Below are positions 1 through 8,615 of a stretch of DNA of 64,000 nt, piece by piece. The translations under genes were made by a program, and so were the position numbers. The stretch lies in the NCBI RefSeq assembly GCF_000016285.1, contig NC_011989.1, positions 809,001-873,000 of the forward strand. The letters are read 5' to 3'. A model generated the notes under the pieces. It ran no database searches and was not told the DNA's origin. It was given only the letters and a program-made list of their open reading frames with translations. Within the stretch, counting starts at the first letter, position 1; each line of letters starts with the position of its first letter. The stretch is from Allorhizobium ampelinum S4. Its GTDB lineage: Bacteria > Pseudomonadota > Alphaproteobacteria > Rhizobiales > Rhizobiaceae.

Positions 1-830
1 ATGTGGAAGAGATAGAGTGAAAAGCTGATCCGCCCCGCAAAACGCAGCGGAGCCGAGGCCAGCACCGTCTTGGAGAGCGGGGCTTCGCAGGCGGCCAGAT
101 AGACGATGATGGTGGCGATCAGCGCCGTTGACGTCCCCCAGAAGGCATTGGCAGCGGCATAAAAGCTTTGGCCGAGAAAGAACAGGGCGATCAACCCAAG
201 GACCACGAGACCGGAAAGCATCGTTGCGGGCCGGCAATAGCCAGCGGAAAACACCCGGCCTGCCAGAGCACCGAATAGAAAATAGGGAATTTTCGACAGC
301 AGCACGATGCCGGGGCCGGGGAAGCCGAGATACATGGCGATGGCGAATCCGCCAGCGATGGCCGCGCAAAGGCCGGGACGCTTGGCCGGATTTTCGAAAC
401 ACAGCCAGAGCAGCAGGAAAAACAGATAGAACTGGATTTCCGGTGGTACCGACCAGAACACGCCGCTGGAGCCGAGCATGGCGATATGGCGGAAGATCTC
501 CACCAGACCTGTGACCGGCTGGATATAGTGCAGCGCCGGAATGGCCGACAACAGGATGACCAGCAGCACAGCGACCAGATAGACCGGATAGATCCGCACG
601 AAGCGATGCACGAGATAATCGGCCACACTGGCACGGGTGAAGGGCTTTGTGCCGTAAAGATGGGCCATCAGAAAGCCGCTGAGCGAAAAGAACAGCGCCA
701 CCGAGGGATCGCCGACCAGCATGGCTGGAAGGCTGATGCCAAGCAGCAAGGGCATATGCGAGAGCACCACGGCAAAGGCCGCAAGGCCGCGCAACCCGTC
801 AAGACTCTGGATATATTGGCTTTTATTCAT
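1..830 (-). CDS. Acyltransferase family 3 (OafA/NodX-type) membrane protein, partial
   Basis: An integral membrane acyltransferase that probably acetylates or acylates a surface polysaccharide or another exported substrate. The frame reads from the ATG at 830 to the window edge without a stop, so only the first 276 or so residues are seen. Residues 6-20 read [15 protein letters not shown], the usual opening of this family, followed by a conserved His in VVLSH and a series of hydrophobic helices. FVRIYPVY around residue 75 also fits the family. An AGGAACAGG stretch precedes the start. It diverges from tex. The substrate cannot be inferred. Confidence 0.88.
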   Translation of the reverse strand, partial: MNKSQYIQSLDGLRGLAAFAVVLSHMPLLLGISLPAMLVGDPSVALFFSLSGFLMAHLYGTKPFTRASVADYLVHRFVRIYPVYLVAVLLVILLSAIPALHYIQPVTGLVEIFRHIAMLGSSGVFWSVPPEIQFYLFFLLLWLCFENPAKRPGLCAAIAGGFAIAMYLGFPGPGIVLLSKIPYFLFGALAGRVFSAGYCRPATMLSGLVVLGLIALFFLGQSFYAAANAFWGTSTALIATIIVYLAACEAPLSKTVLASAPLRFAGRISFSLYLFH

Positions 831-907
831 CGCTGACCTGTTCCTGGCAGGGTGCGCCTGCTCCATTTTGAACTATAGGGGCAGCGGAGAAAAAGTGAAT
901 GGTCATA

Positions 908-956
908 AATGGTTAACCTTGTTCGGTTGGCGATTTCCTGACGGAATGGTTAACCT
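908..956. promoter_or_regulatory. Direct repeat of a 12-bp palindromic motif upstream of tex
   Basis: AATGGTTAACCT occurs twice, at 908-919 and 945-956, between the divergent acyltransferase and tex genes. Each copy contains the palindrome GGTTAACC. The second copy starts 37 bp after the first. The arrangement looks like a pair of operator half-sites or full sites, but no regulator can be named. Confidence 0.35.
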
Positions 957-1062
957 GCCGGTTGATCTTCTGGCGGCTTTCCTGTGGAGTCGCATCGCTT
1001 GGCTGTTGTGTTGCCCGATTGGCTGGCTACAGTGCGCGCCGCACGATCAAGAAGGAAGTTTC

Positions 1063-3375
1063 ATGGCCGACGATATCAAATCCATTGCCGCACTGATTGC
1101 GAGCGAGATCAATGCCCGAGCCGATCAGGTGATCTCCGCGGTGGATTTGCTGGATGGCGGTGCCACGGTTCCCTTCATCGCCCGCTACCGCAAGGAAGTC
1201 ACCGGTGGGCTGGATGATACGCAATTGCGCAATCTGGCCGAGCGCTTGACCTATCTGCGCGAGCTTGGTGCGCGCCGCAAGGCGATTGTCGAGAGCATCA
1301 CATCACAAGACAAGATGACCGATGAACTGGCCATCAAGATTGCCCGCACCACCACCAAGGCGGAGCTGGAAGACATCTATCTGCCCTACAAGCCCAAGCG
1401 CCGCACCCGCGCCGAGATTGCCCGCGAAAAAGGCTTGGAGCCGCTGGCCAATGCGATTTGGGAAGACCGGACCAGCGATCCGGCCAGGCTGGCAGAGGCC
1501 TATGTGAAGGGCGAAGTGGCAGACGTCAAAGCGGCACTGGAAGGCGCGCGCGATATCGTGGCCGAAGCCATGGCGGAAAATGCCGACCTGTTGAAGAGCC
1601 TGCGCAATTATTTGAAAGACAAGGCCATTCTCTATGCCAAGGTGGTCGAAGGTAAGCAGGCGTCTGGCGAGAAATTCGCTGATTATTTCGACCATTTCGA
1701 GCGCTGGGCCACCGTGCCGGGTCATCGGGCCTTGGCCATGCTGCGTGGCTGGAACGAAGAGATTTTGACGCTGACCATCGAGGCGGACAAGGACGACACC
1801 TCACTGATCAAGCCAACCCACCGGATGATTGCGTCAGCCTATCAGATTGGCCAAAAAGGCCCCGCTGATCAATGGCTGATGGAGGTAGCGGGCTGGACCT
1901 GGCGGGTGAAACTGTCCATGTCGCTGTCACTGGACTTGATGCGCGATTTGCGTGAGCGGGCCGAAGAAGAAGCGATCCACGTTTTTGCCCGCAATCTCAA
2001 GGATTTGCTGCTGGCGGCCCCCGCCGGTTCGCGCCCCACCATGGGACTTGATCCGGGTATCCGCACCGGCGTGAAAGTGGCGGTGGTGGATGGCACCGGC
2101 AAGGTGCTGGAAACCACGACGGTCTATCCTTTCCCACCGAAAAACGACATTCGCGGCACCCAGGCCGAGCTGGCGGGCCTGATCCGCAAGCATGGCGTTG
2201 ACCTGATCTCCATCGGCAATGGCACTGGCAGCCGCGAGACGGAAAAGCTGGTGGCCGATATGCTGACGCAATTGCCCGCGACCGGCAAGAAGCCCACCAA
2301 GGTCATCGTCTCGGAAGCAGGCGCGTCGGTCTATTCGGCGTCAGAACTGGCCGCCAAGGAATTCCCCAATCTCGATGTCTCCTTGCGCGGGGCCGTGTCC
2401 ATTGCCCGTCGCTTGCAGGATCCATTGGCGGAATTGGTGAAGATTGATCCGAAATCCATCGGCGTTGGCCAGTATCAGCATGATGTCGATCAGGGCCGTC
2501 TAGGCCGTTCGCTGGATGCCGTGGTTGAAGATGCGGTGAATGCGGTGGGTGTCGATCTCAACACCGCATCGGCTCCGCTTCTGGCGCGAGTGTCGGGGTT
2601 GGGCGGCTCGATAGCCGAAGCAATCGTTGCGCATCGTGACCAGACCGGGCCGTTTTCCAGCCGCAAGGATCTGTTGAAAGTGGCCCGGCTGGGTGCGCGC
2701 ACGTTTGAGCAATGCGCCGGATTCCTGCGCATTCCCGATGGCAAGGAGCCGCTGGATGCTTCGTCTGTTCACCCGGAAGCTTATGGGGTTGCCAAGAAAA
2801 TCGTTGCGGCCTGCGGGCGAGATCTGCGCACGTTGATGGGCGACAGCAGCCTGTTGAAAGGGTTGGACCCGCGCCAGTTCGTTGATGAGCAATTCGGTCT
2901 GCCCACGGTGAAGGACATTCTGGCTGAGCTGGAAAAGCCGGGCCGTGACCCACGCCCCAGCTTCAAGACTGCCATCTTTGCCGATGGGGTGGAGGAAATC
3001 ACCGACCTGAAACCCGGCATGTTGCTGGAAGGCACGGTCACCAATGTCGCGGCCTTCGGGGCCTTTGTCGATATTGGCGTGCATCAGGATGGCTTGGTGC
3101 ATGTGTCGCAATTGGCCGACAAATTCGTCAAGGACCCGCATGAAGTGGTGAAAGCCGGTGATGTGGTGAAAGTCCGGGTGGTGGAAGTGGATGTGAAGCG
3201 CAAGCGCATTGCGCTGACCATGCGCAAGGATGGTGGCGAAGCGCCGCCGCCATCGGCTCGTGACAATCGTGGCCCGGCGGTGATGCGCAATGTCAATCCG
3301 AAACCGGCCCGTGATGAAAAGCCCGCGATGGGTGGCTTGGGTGCGGCACTGGCCGAGGCGATGCGTAAGAAATAA
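1063..3375 (+). CDS. tex: Tex-family RNA-binding transcription accessory protein
   Basis: Tex is a cytoplasmic nucleic-acid-binding protein related to eukaryotic Spt6. The 770-residue product has the family order: an N-terminal Tex_N helical domain, a YqgF/RNase H-like domain from about residue 325 ([20 protein letters not shown]), helix-hairpin-helix motifs around 490-560, and a C-terminal S1 RNA-binding domain at about 649-722 ([19 protein letters not shown]). The frame is open from 721, but the ATG at 1063 is preceded by AAGAAGGAAG and starts at the family's N-terminus ([19 protein letters not shown]). It is probably monocistronic, with a strong terminator at 3450-3490. Confidence 0.95.
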   Translation: MADDIKSIAALIASEINARADQVISAVDLLDGGATVPFIARYRKEVTGGLDDTQLRNLAERLTYLRELGARRKAIVESITSQDKMTDELAIKIARTTTKAELEDIYLPYKPKRRTRAEIAREKGLEPLANAIWEDRTSDPARLAEAYVKGEVADVKAALEGARDIVAEAMAENADLLKSLRNYLKDKAILYAKVVEGKQASGEKFADYFDHFERWATVPGHRALAMLRGWNEEILTLTIEADKDDTSLIKPTHRMIASAYQIGQKGPADQWLMEVAGWTWRVKLSMSLSLDLMRDLRERAEEEAIHVFARNLKDLLLAAPAGSRPTMGLDPGIRTGVKVAVVDGTGKVLETTTVYPFPPKNDIRGTQAELAGLIRKHGVDLISIGNGTGSRETEKLVADMLTQLPATGKKPTKVIVSEAGASVYSASELAAKEFPNLDVSLRGAVSIARRLQDPLAELVKIDPKSIGVGQYQHDVDQGRLGRSLDAVVEDAVNAVGVDLNTASAPLLARVSGLGGSIAEAIVAHRDQTGPFSSRKDLLKVARLGARTFEQCAGFLRIPDGKEPLDASSVHPEAYGVAKKIVAACGRDLRTLMGDSSLLKGLDPRQFVDEQFGLPTVKDILAELEKPGRDPRPSFKTAIFADGVEEITDLKPGMLLEGTVTNVAAFGAFVDIGVHQDGLVHVSQLADKFVKDPHEVVKAGDVVKVRVVEVDVKRKRIALTMRKDGGEAPPPSARDNRGPAVMRNVNPKPARDEKPAMGGLGAALAEAMRKK

Positions 3376-3448
3376 CGCCTCACCAGTATTAGCCAGCAAA
3401 CCGATGTCCGTTTTTCGATCCGATGGACCGTAAACTATTGCGGGAACA

Positions 3449-3490
3449 CAAAACACGCGCACATCCTGAGGTGAGCGCGTGTTTTGCTTT
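3449..3490 (+). terminator. Intrinsic terminator after tex
   Basis: A perfect 12-bp inverted repeat (CAAAACACGCGC at 3449-3460 with its complement at 3475-3486) has a 14-nt loop and is followed by CTTTT. The A-rich 5' arm and T-rich 3' arm suit a rho-independent terminator that may work in both directions. Confidence 0.75.
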
Positions 3491-3609
3491 TCGGAAAAGT
3501 TCCCTGGGTTTTTGAAGATTATGTGACAAAAGCATACTTGTCAGCGCCATTGGAGAGGATAGGGTTGCCGTTAGCGGACAGGCAATCTCTTTCCTTTCAG
3601 GAGGTGTCA

Positions 3610-4866
3610 ATGGCATCGTCTCTTCGTGGCATGTTGATGAGAATCATCCGAAAAGGCACGCTGGAGGTCATCGGGGCCGATGGCAAGATGCAGCGTTTCG
3701 GTGATGGTTCGGGACCGCCGATTGCGATCCATTTTTTCGATGACGAGGCGGAAGACGAGATTTACCGCGATGCGCAGCTGAAGCTGGGTGAGATCTACAT
3801 GCAGGGCCGGATGGCCTTCGAAAAAGGCGATATTTACGACCTGCTGGCGCTGGTGAAAACCAATACGCTGGTGTCTGACCTGACCTTTCCGATGCTCTGG
3901 CGCGGCTTGCTGCGGGTGGCGGCGGCGAAAGTGCGGGGGGCTTTGCCGGTCAATCGCAACCAGCGTAATGTCGCCCATCATTACGATCTCAGCGCCAAAC
4001 TGTTCGACCTGTTTCTGGACGAGGATTGGCAATATTCCTGCGCCTATTTCAATCCGCCGGGCATTTCGCTGGAAGAGGCGCAACTGGCGAAGAAACGCCA
4101 CATCGCCGCAAAGCTGATGGCGGAGCCGGGCCAGCGGGTGTTGGAGATCGGCTCCGGCTGGGGCGGCATGGCGATCTATCTGGCGGAAACCTGCGGGGTC
4201 GATGTCAGCGGTATCACGCTTAGCGAAGAACAGTTGAAGGTGTCGCGCGAACGGGCGCGCAAGCGCGGTCTCGGCGACAGGCTGCGTTTCGACTTGCAGG
4301 ATTACCGCAGCCTGAAGGCGCGGCCTTTTGACCGGATCGTTTCGGTCGGCATGTTCGAGCATGTCGGCCCAACCCATTACCGGCATTATTTCCGCAAGGT
4401 CCACGAGCTGATGCAGGATGATGGGGTGATGATCCTGCATTCCATCGGCCAGCCTTATCCGGCGCTCTACAACAATCCGTTTTTCGAGAAATATATCTTC
4501 CCCGGCGGCTATATTCCTTCGCTTGCCGAAGTCCTTCCGGCCATCGAAAAATCCGGCCTGCTGGTGGCCGATTGCGAAATCCTGCCGATGCATTACGCCC
4601 ATACGCTGCGCCATTGGCGAAACCGGTTCATGGCACGCCGCGATGAGGCGGCGCGGCTTTATGACGAACGCTTCGTGCGGATGTGGGAATTTTACCTCGC
4701 AGGCTCCGAAATGGCCTTCACCCATGAGGATTTTTTCATTTTCCAGCTGCAAATCACCAAGAAGCGGATAAGCGTACCTGACAATCGCGACTATATCGCC
4801 GCACGTGAAGAGGCGCTGAAGGCGGCGGAAACGTTGCGCGCACCCTTGGAAAAAGTGCTGTTCTGA
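3610..4866 (+). CDS. cfa: Cyclopropane-fatty-acyl-phospholipid synthase family methyltransferase
   Basis: Transfers a methylene group from S-adenosylmethionine to the double bond of unsaturated phospholipid acyl chains. The 418-residue protein has an N-terminal lipid-binding region, the CFA signature YSCAYF near residue 143, the SAM-binding motif VLEIGSGWGG at about 177-186, and MFEHVGPTHYRHYF, typical of the family. The ATG at 3610 is chosen over the upstream frame start because TCAGGAGGTG lies just before it. Rhizobia often carry more than one CFA-like gene. This one, with the short N-terminus LRGMLMRIIRKGTLEVIGAD, resembles the SAM-dependent CFA homologues of that group, so the exact substrate is inferred. 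Confidence 0.9.
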   Translation: MASSLRGMLMRIIRKGTLEVIGADGKMQRFGDGSGPPIAIHFFDDEAEDEIYRDAQLKLGEIYMQGRMAFEKGDIYDLLALVKTNTLVSDLTFPMLWRGLLRVAAAKVRGALPVNRNQRNVAHHYDLSAKLFDLFLDEDWQYSCAYFNPPGISLEEAQLAKKRHIAAKLMAEPGQRVLEIGSGWGGMAIYLAETCGVDVSGITLSEEQLKVSRERARKRGLGDRLRFDLQDYRSLKARPFDRIVSVGMFEHVGPTHYRHYFRKVHELMQDDGVMILHSIGQPYPALYNNPFFEKYIFPGGYIPSLAEVLPAIEKSGLLVADCEILPMHYAHTLRHWRNRFMARRDEAARLYDERFVRMWEFYLAGSEMAFTHEDFFIFQLQITKKRISVPDNRDYIAAREEALKAAETLRAPLEKVLF

Positions 4867-4938
4867 ACGAGCCGGTGTCTGTTGGCCAAGGCTTAAGGAC
4901 AGTTTTCTTGGATACGAATTTGGGCTATCACGTCAGAC

Positions 4939-5892
4939 ATGAGCACCGCCAGCGACACCACCGCCCGCGTCCAGGACGCGCTTTCCGATAATTGGGTCTA
5001 CCGCCTGCTGCCACGGGCGGTCTGGCCCTATGCGCAGCTGGCGCGCTGGGACCGGCCAATCGGCTGGGAATTGCTGATGTGGCCGTGCTTCTGGTCATCG
5101 GCGCTGGCAGCCAATTTTCTTGCCTCCAGGGACGCGCTGCTGGTCTGGACCTTCATCGCCCACCTCCTGCTGTTCTTTGTTGGCGCCGTTGTCATGCGCG
5201 GTGCTGGCTGCACCTATAATGATCTGGTCGATGAGACGATCGATATGGAAGTGGCCCGCACCCGTTCGCGCCCCTTGCCTTCGGGGCGGGTGACGCGGGG
5301 CCAAGCCAAGCTGTTCATCGTCGCGCAGTTGGTGGTGGGCGCTGCCGTGCTATTCTGCTTCAACGGCTTTTCCATCCTGCTTGGCCTGGCGTCGCTGGCC
5401 ATCGTGGTGATCTATCCCTTCGCCAAGCGGTTTACCGATTGGCCGCAGTTTTTCCTTGGTCTGGCTTTTTCCTGGGGTGGGTTGATGGGCTGGGCCGGGT
5501 TGACCGGGTCGATGTCTATCGCCGCCGTGCTGCTCTATATCGCTGCCGTGGTCTGGACCATTGGCTATGACACGATCTATGCCCATCAGGACAAGGAGGA
5601 CGACGCCCTGATTGGCGTGCGCTCCACCGCAAGGCTGTTTGCCGAGGACACCAAGATCTGGCTGACCGGATTTTACGGCGCGATGGGCCTGTTGCTGGCC
5701 CTGTCCTTCGTGCTGGCCGGTGCCGGTTTCCCCGCCTATCTCGGACTGCTGGTGGCGCTCGTTCTGCTCGGCTACCAGATCAAAGTGCTGGATATCCATA
5801 ATCCGGTTCAGTGTCTGGCGCTGTTCAAGCTGAATGGCAAGGTTGGGCTGATTCTGTTCATCGGTCTGGTTGCTTCTATTCCCTTCGCCTGA
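4939..5892 (+). CDS. ubiA: 4-hydroxybenzoate polyprenyltransferase
   Basis: Prenylates 4-hydroxybenzoate, the membrane-bound second step of ubiquinone synthesis. The 317-residue protein carries both aspartate-rich motifs that bind Mg-prenyl diphosphate: NDLVDETID at about 94-102 and DTIYAHQDKEDD at about 211-222, among eight or so membrane helices. The length is normal for UbiA. It lies 72 bp after the cyclopropane synthase and may be co-transcribed with it. Confidence 0.95.
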   Translation: MSTASDTTARVQDALSDNWVYRLLPRAVWPYAQLARWDRPIGWELLMWPCFWSSALAANFLASRDALLVWTFIAHLLLFFVGAVVMRGAGCTYNDLVDETIDMEVARTRSRPLPSGRVTRGQAKLFIVAQLVVGAAVLFCFNGFSILLGLASLAIVVIYPFAKRFTDWPQFFLGLAFSWGGLMGWAGLTGSMSIAAVLLYIAAVVWTIGYDTIYAHQDKEDDALIGVRSTARLFAEDTKIWLTGFYGAMGLLLALSFVLAGAGFPAYLGLLVALVLLGYQIKVLDIHNPVQCLALFKLNGKVGLILFIGLVASIPFA

Positions 5893-5919
5893 TCACTCGG
5901 CCCGACAGCTGCGGAATAT

Positions 5920-5966
5920 AAGAATATTCTTGTGTTTCGTCTCAAAATAGGGTACCCCCCTATATT
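5920..5966 (+). promoter_or_regulatory. Putative DmeR operator and dmeRF promoter region
   Basis: Directly before dmeR lies ATAGGGTACCCCCCTAT (5947-5963). Its arms ATAGGG and CCCTAT flank a C6 tract (G6 on the other strand). RcnR/CsoR-family repressors that sense Ni/Co are known to recognise short G/C tracts of this type flanked by A/T inverted repeats. The site ends 3 bp before the ATG, so the gene has no room for a normal leader or Shine-Dalgarno. A perfect palindrome AAGAATATTCTT sits 15 bp upstream (5920-5931); its role is unknown. Confidence 0.65.
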
Positions 5967-6242
5967 ATGAGCCATACAATCAAACACCAGGCCAAGCTTC
6001 TCGCCCGCATCCGCCGGATGAAGGGACAGATGGAGGCCATCGAAACCGCGCTTCTGGCGGAAAAGCCGTGCAGCGATATCATGAACCTGACGGCCTCGGT
6101 GCGGGGAGCCCTGACCGGGCTGATGACCGAACTGGTCGAGGAGCATATCCGCGAGCATATCGTTGCCGAAAATCTCGATGCATCCGAGCGTCATCACGGT
6201 GCCGACGAACTCATTGACGTGATCAGGAGCTACCTGAAATGA
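5967..6242 (+). CDS. dmeR: CsoR/RcnR-family metal-responsive repressor (DmeR-like)
   Basis: A 91-residue all-helical repressor that probably releases its operator when it binds Ni or Co, thereby controlling itself and the efflux pump behind it. It opens MSHTIKHQAKLLARIRRMKG, which matches the family's DNA-binding helix. Candidate metal ligands are His3, His7, a Cys in KPCSDI near residue 35, and C-terminal histidines. Its stop overlaps the dmeF start (ATGA). DmeR-DmeF operons with this architecture are described in Rhizobium and Agrobacterium. FrmR-type formaldehyde sensing is the alternative, but the neighbouring pump argues for metal. Confidence 0.85.
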   Translation: MSHTIKHQAKLLARIRRMKGQMEAIETALLAEKPCSDIMNLTASVRGALTGLMTELVEEHIREHIVAENLDASERHHGADELIDVIRSYLK

Positions 6243-7306
6243 TCCCGGACCCGACGTCTCACGGCCACGATTCGCATCAGCATCACCCTCATGACCACCA
6301 TCCTCACGGGCAAGGCGGTCATGCTCATCCGCATCATCATGGGCCGGGCAATCGCCACAGCCATGTCTTTCTTGGCCGGAACCATCAACGCAATGAGCGT
6401 CGCACCTGGGCGGTGATTGGCGTCACCACGGTGATGATGGTGGTGGAAATCGTCGCGGGCAATCTGTTCGGCTCCATGGCGCTGACGGCGGATGGCTGGC
6501 ATATGGCCACCCATGCGGGGGCGATTTTTGTGTCGGCGCTGGCCTATAGCCTGGCGCGGCGCCATGCTGATAACAGTGGTTTTACCTTCGGGACCGGCAA
6601 ATTTGGTGATCTGGCCGCCTTTTCCAGCGCGATCTTTCTCGGCCTCGTGGCTGTTATCATTGCCTGGGAAAGCCTCTGGCGGGTGTTTCAGCCGGTCGCC
6701 ATCGACTTTAGCGAAGCCATCGTCATCGCGATTATCGGTCTGGCCGTTAATCTGGTCTGTGCGCTGCTGCTTCAGGAAGATCATCATCATGGACACGGCC
6801 ATCAATATGACCATGACCATGACCATCACGAGCACGGCCATCACGCTCATTCCGAAGCCATCGGCAGCCATGCTGGCGGCGACCGTAATTTGCGCGCTGC
6901 CTATATCCATGTGCTGGCGGATGCGTTGACATCGGTGATGGCGATTGCAGCCTTGCTGCTCGGCAGTGTTTTCGGCTGGCTCTGGCTCGATCCGCTGATC
7001 GGCGTTGTCGGTGCGCTGGTCATCGGCAGCTGGGCCTTCGGCCTGATGCGCGATAGCGGCATGGTTCTTCTCGATCATGTCTCGGATGGCGAAGATCTCT
7101 CCGGCACTATCCGCCGGGTGATCGAAGCGGAAGGGGCCGATATTGCCGACCTTCACGTCTGGCAATTGGGCCCCGGTCATCACGGTGCCATCGTTTCGCT
7201 GGTGGCACGCGAGCCGCAATCTCCTGCCTGGTACCGCGAAAAACTGTCCCAGATTGCCGCTCTATCCCATGTGACTGTCGAGGTTGAGCGCGCCGAGGCA
7301 GCATAA
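6239..7306 (+). CDS. dmeF: Cation diffusion facilitator, DmeF-type Co/Ni efflux pump
   Basis: A 355-residue inner-membrane metal/proton antiporter. The first 40 or so residues are extremely His-rich, and so is the loop between helices 4 and 5 (stretches such as DHHHGHGHQYDHDHDHHEHG), as expected for metal delivery. CDF metal-site residues are visible in LTADGWHMATH and HVLADALTS. It has six membrane helices and a C-terminal cytoplasmic ferredoxin-like domain. Translational coupling to dmeR and the repressor site upstream indicate Ni/Co-induced expression. Confidence 0.92.
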   Translation: MIPDPTSHGHDSHQHHPHDHHPHGQGGHAHPHHHGPGNRHSHVFLGRNHQRNERRTWAVIGVTTVMMVVEIVAGNLFGSMALTADGWHMATHAGAIFVSALAYSLARRHADNSGFTFGTGKFGDLAAFSSAIFLGLVAVIIAWESLWRVFQPVAIDFSEAIVIAIIGLAVNLVCALLLQEDHHHGHGHQYDHDHDHHEHGHHAHSEAIGSHAGGDRNLRAAYIHVLADALTSVMAIAALLLGSVFGWLWLDPLIGVVGALVIGSWAFGLMRDSGMVLLDHVSDGEDLSGTIRRVIEAEGADIADLHVWQLGPGHHGAIVSLVAREPQSPAWYREKLSQIAALSHVTVEVERAEAA

Positions 7307-7366
7307 TTGCCGCCAACGTTCAGACATGGCGGAGGACATTTTCCGGGGTGCGTCGCCTCAAAACGA

Positions 7367-7398
7367 AACATGGCCCGCCTTTTCCGGTGAGCCATGTT
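7367..7398. terminator. Candidate bidirectional terminator between dmeF and the convergent gene
   Basis: AACATGGC at 7367-7374 pairs with GCCATGTT at 7391-7398 around a 16-nt loop that can itself fold; TAAAAT follows. It lies between the 3' ends of two convergent genes. The T-run is weak, so the call is tentative. Confidence 0.45.
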
Positions 7399-7427
7399 AA
7401 AATATTCGCGTATCGACAACCGCTCTG

Positions 7428-8009
7428 TTAACGGCGGGCGATGATTTCCTTGCCGGAAATTTTCATCGCAACACCCAGCGAACCGGTTGTGCGGCGGACC
7501 AGGAAGCGCGGACGGCGCTCTGCGAAATAGGAATGGCGGCGGCGGCTGCGCGGCGGTTCGGCGCGCAATTCGCCCAGATGCTCTTCCAGCGGCCGGGCAA
7601 CCCCATCAGCCTCGACCATCAGCATCGGAATGCGGAAGGTTTCGGCCCAGCTGCGCCAGTCGGCGGCAATGTCACAGAGATCATGGGCAACCAGCAGCGG
7701 AATGCACAGGTCCGGATCAGCATGATGCAGTTCCAGCGTCACGGTCACTTCGCCATTGCCATGGTCGATGGCGCGGGCAGCAATCCCTTTGAAAGCCCGG
7801 GCCGGAAGGGCAAAGGACATCGGCAAGCCGCTGGCCGGCAGGATCTTGCGCAGCACGGCACCGCGCTCGTCGAGTGTAACGGAGACATTTCCGGAAGCAC
7901 CAGGGCCGGAAGCATCGCGCAACGTATAAGTCACATGTTGCGGAAACCGTGATGGTTCCAGTCGAAACGTTGCTCCAGCCCAGACGGGCTTCATAACCGT
8001 GTTCGTCAT
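7428..8009 (-). CDS. Conserved rhizobial protein (possibly DUF6101)
   Basis: A 193-residue protein without signal peptide or membrane segment. The first 150 residues look beta-rich (RFPQHVTYTLRD, GNVSVTLDERG, EVTVTLELHHADPDLCIPLL). The C-terminus is strongly basic (PPRSRRRHSYFAERRPRFL) and ends TGSLGVAMKISGKEIIARR, a tail that looks conserved in type. I think it belongs to the rhizobial DUF6101 group but cannot confirm this. It is convergent with dmeF and has an unusual leader (8010-8100) that can fold. No function is proposed. Confidence 0.75.
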   Translation of the reverse strand: MTNTVMKPVWAGATFRLEPSRFPQHVTYTLRDASGPGASGNVSVTLDERGAVLRKILPASGLPMSFALPARAFKGIAARAIDHGNGEVTVTLELHHADPDLCIPLLVAHDLCDIAADWRSWAETFRIPMLMVEADGVARPLEEHLGELRAEPPRSRRRHSYFAERRPRFLVRRTTGSLGVAMKISGKEIIARR

Positions 8010-8100
8010 CTTACTACCCTTGTTTTACCTGAGAGCCGTTATTGCATCTGCTCTTTTCACTGGGACTTTTCGTCCTCTGAGGCCAAAGATAGCCTTGCCG
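8010..8100 (-). promoter_or_regulatory. Possible structured 5' leader
   Basis: In the transcript of the gene starting at 8009, CCTCAGAG (8082-8075) can pair with CTCTCAGG (8035-8028) in seven of eight positions. This stem would enclose a GGAC/GTCC hairpin (8063-8075) and a GAGC/GCTC hairpin (8033-8053). The CTCTCAGGTA segment resembles the 3' side of glycine aptamers, but the rest of that core is absent. This is only a folding hypothesis. Confidence 0.3.
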
Positions 8101-8615
8101 GGTTCCGGACCGCTTAAAAATCGCGGTTAAGAAAACTTTGCCGTTCCAGATGGTTATCGAATTGCCAGCGCTAACGGTTTCGATTTGGTGAACGGCTTTT
8201 GTAAAATTGTGAAGGATTAGTTAAGAGTATTCTACTATGTTTGAATGATAATGCTACGACAACCTGCGTCGGTCACCAACCTTTATTGGTATGATCGGTG
8301 AATTTCACAATACGTGTAGAACTGCTGGAAAATTGCTTTTGGGTTGTGTTTGGCAGGTTGTAGTTTGAAGGCCGCGAATGGAATGCGGCGGGCGCCGGGC
8401 TTGTGAGTATCTCTTGTGAGTATCTCTGGCTTGACGCCATTCTGCCTTGCGGCAAAAGCCAGGAGCAAGGCAGGTAGGCCATGATGGGTTACCCGACATT
8501 CGCATGACGCAACCGGCCAGGGGTGGTTAGGGGCAGGGTTATGCGGTGATTGAGGGCGTTGCAGCCAGGGACGTGGCGGGCGGCGCTTTTGGAGCTTATC
8601 GAGGAACGCAGTGCC
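8101..8615. other. Intergenic region with a 13-bp tandem duplication
   Basis: No gene is supported here. The only clear structure is an exact tandem repeat of TTGTGAGTATCTC at 8401-8413 and 8414-8426. The region should contain the promoters of the two divergent genes at its ends. Confidence 0.5.

Noticed and set aside
2500..3462. A 320-codon minus-strand frame
   Set aside because: Antisense to tex and without recognisable motifs.
6230..7219. A 329-codon minus-strand frame
   Set aside because: Antisense to dmeF; its Met- and His-rich runs mirror the His codons of the pump.
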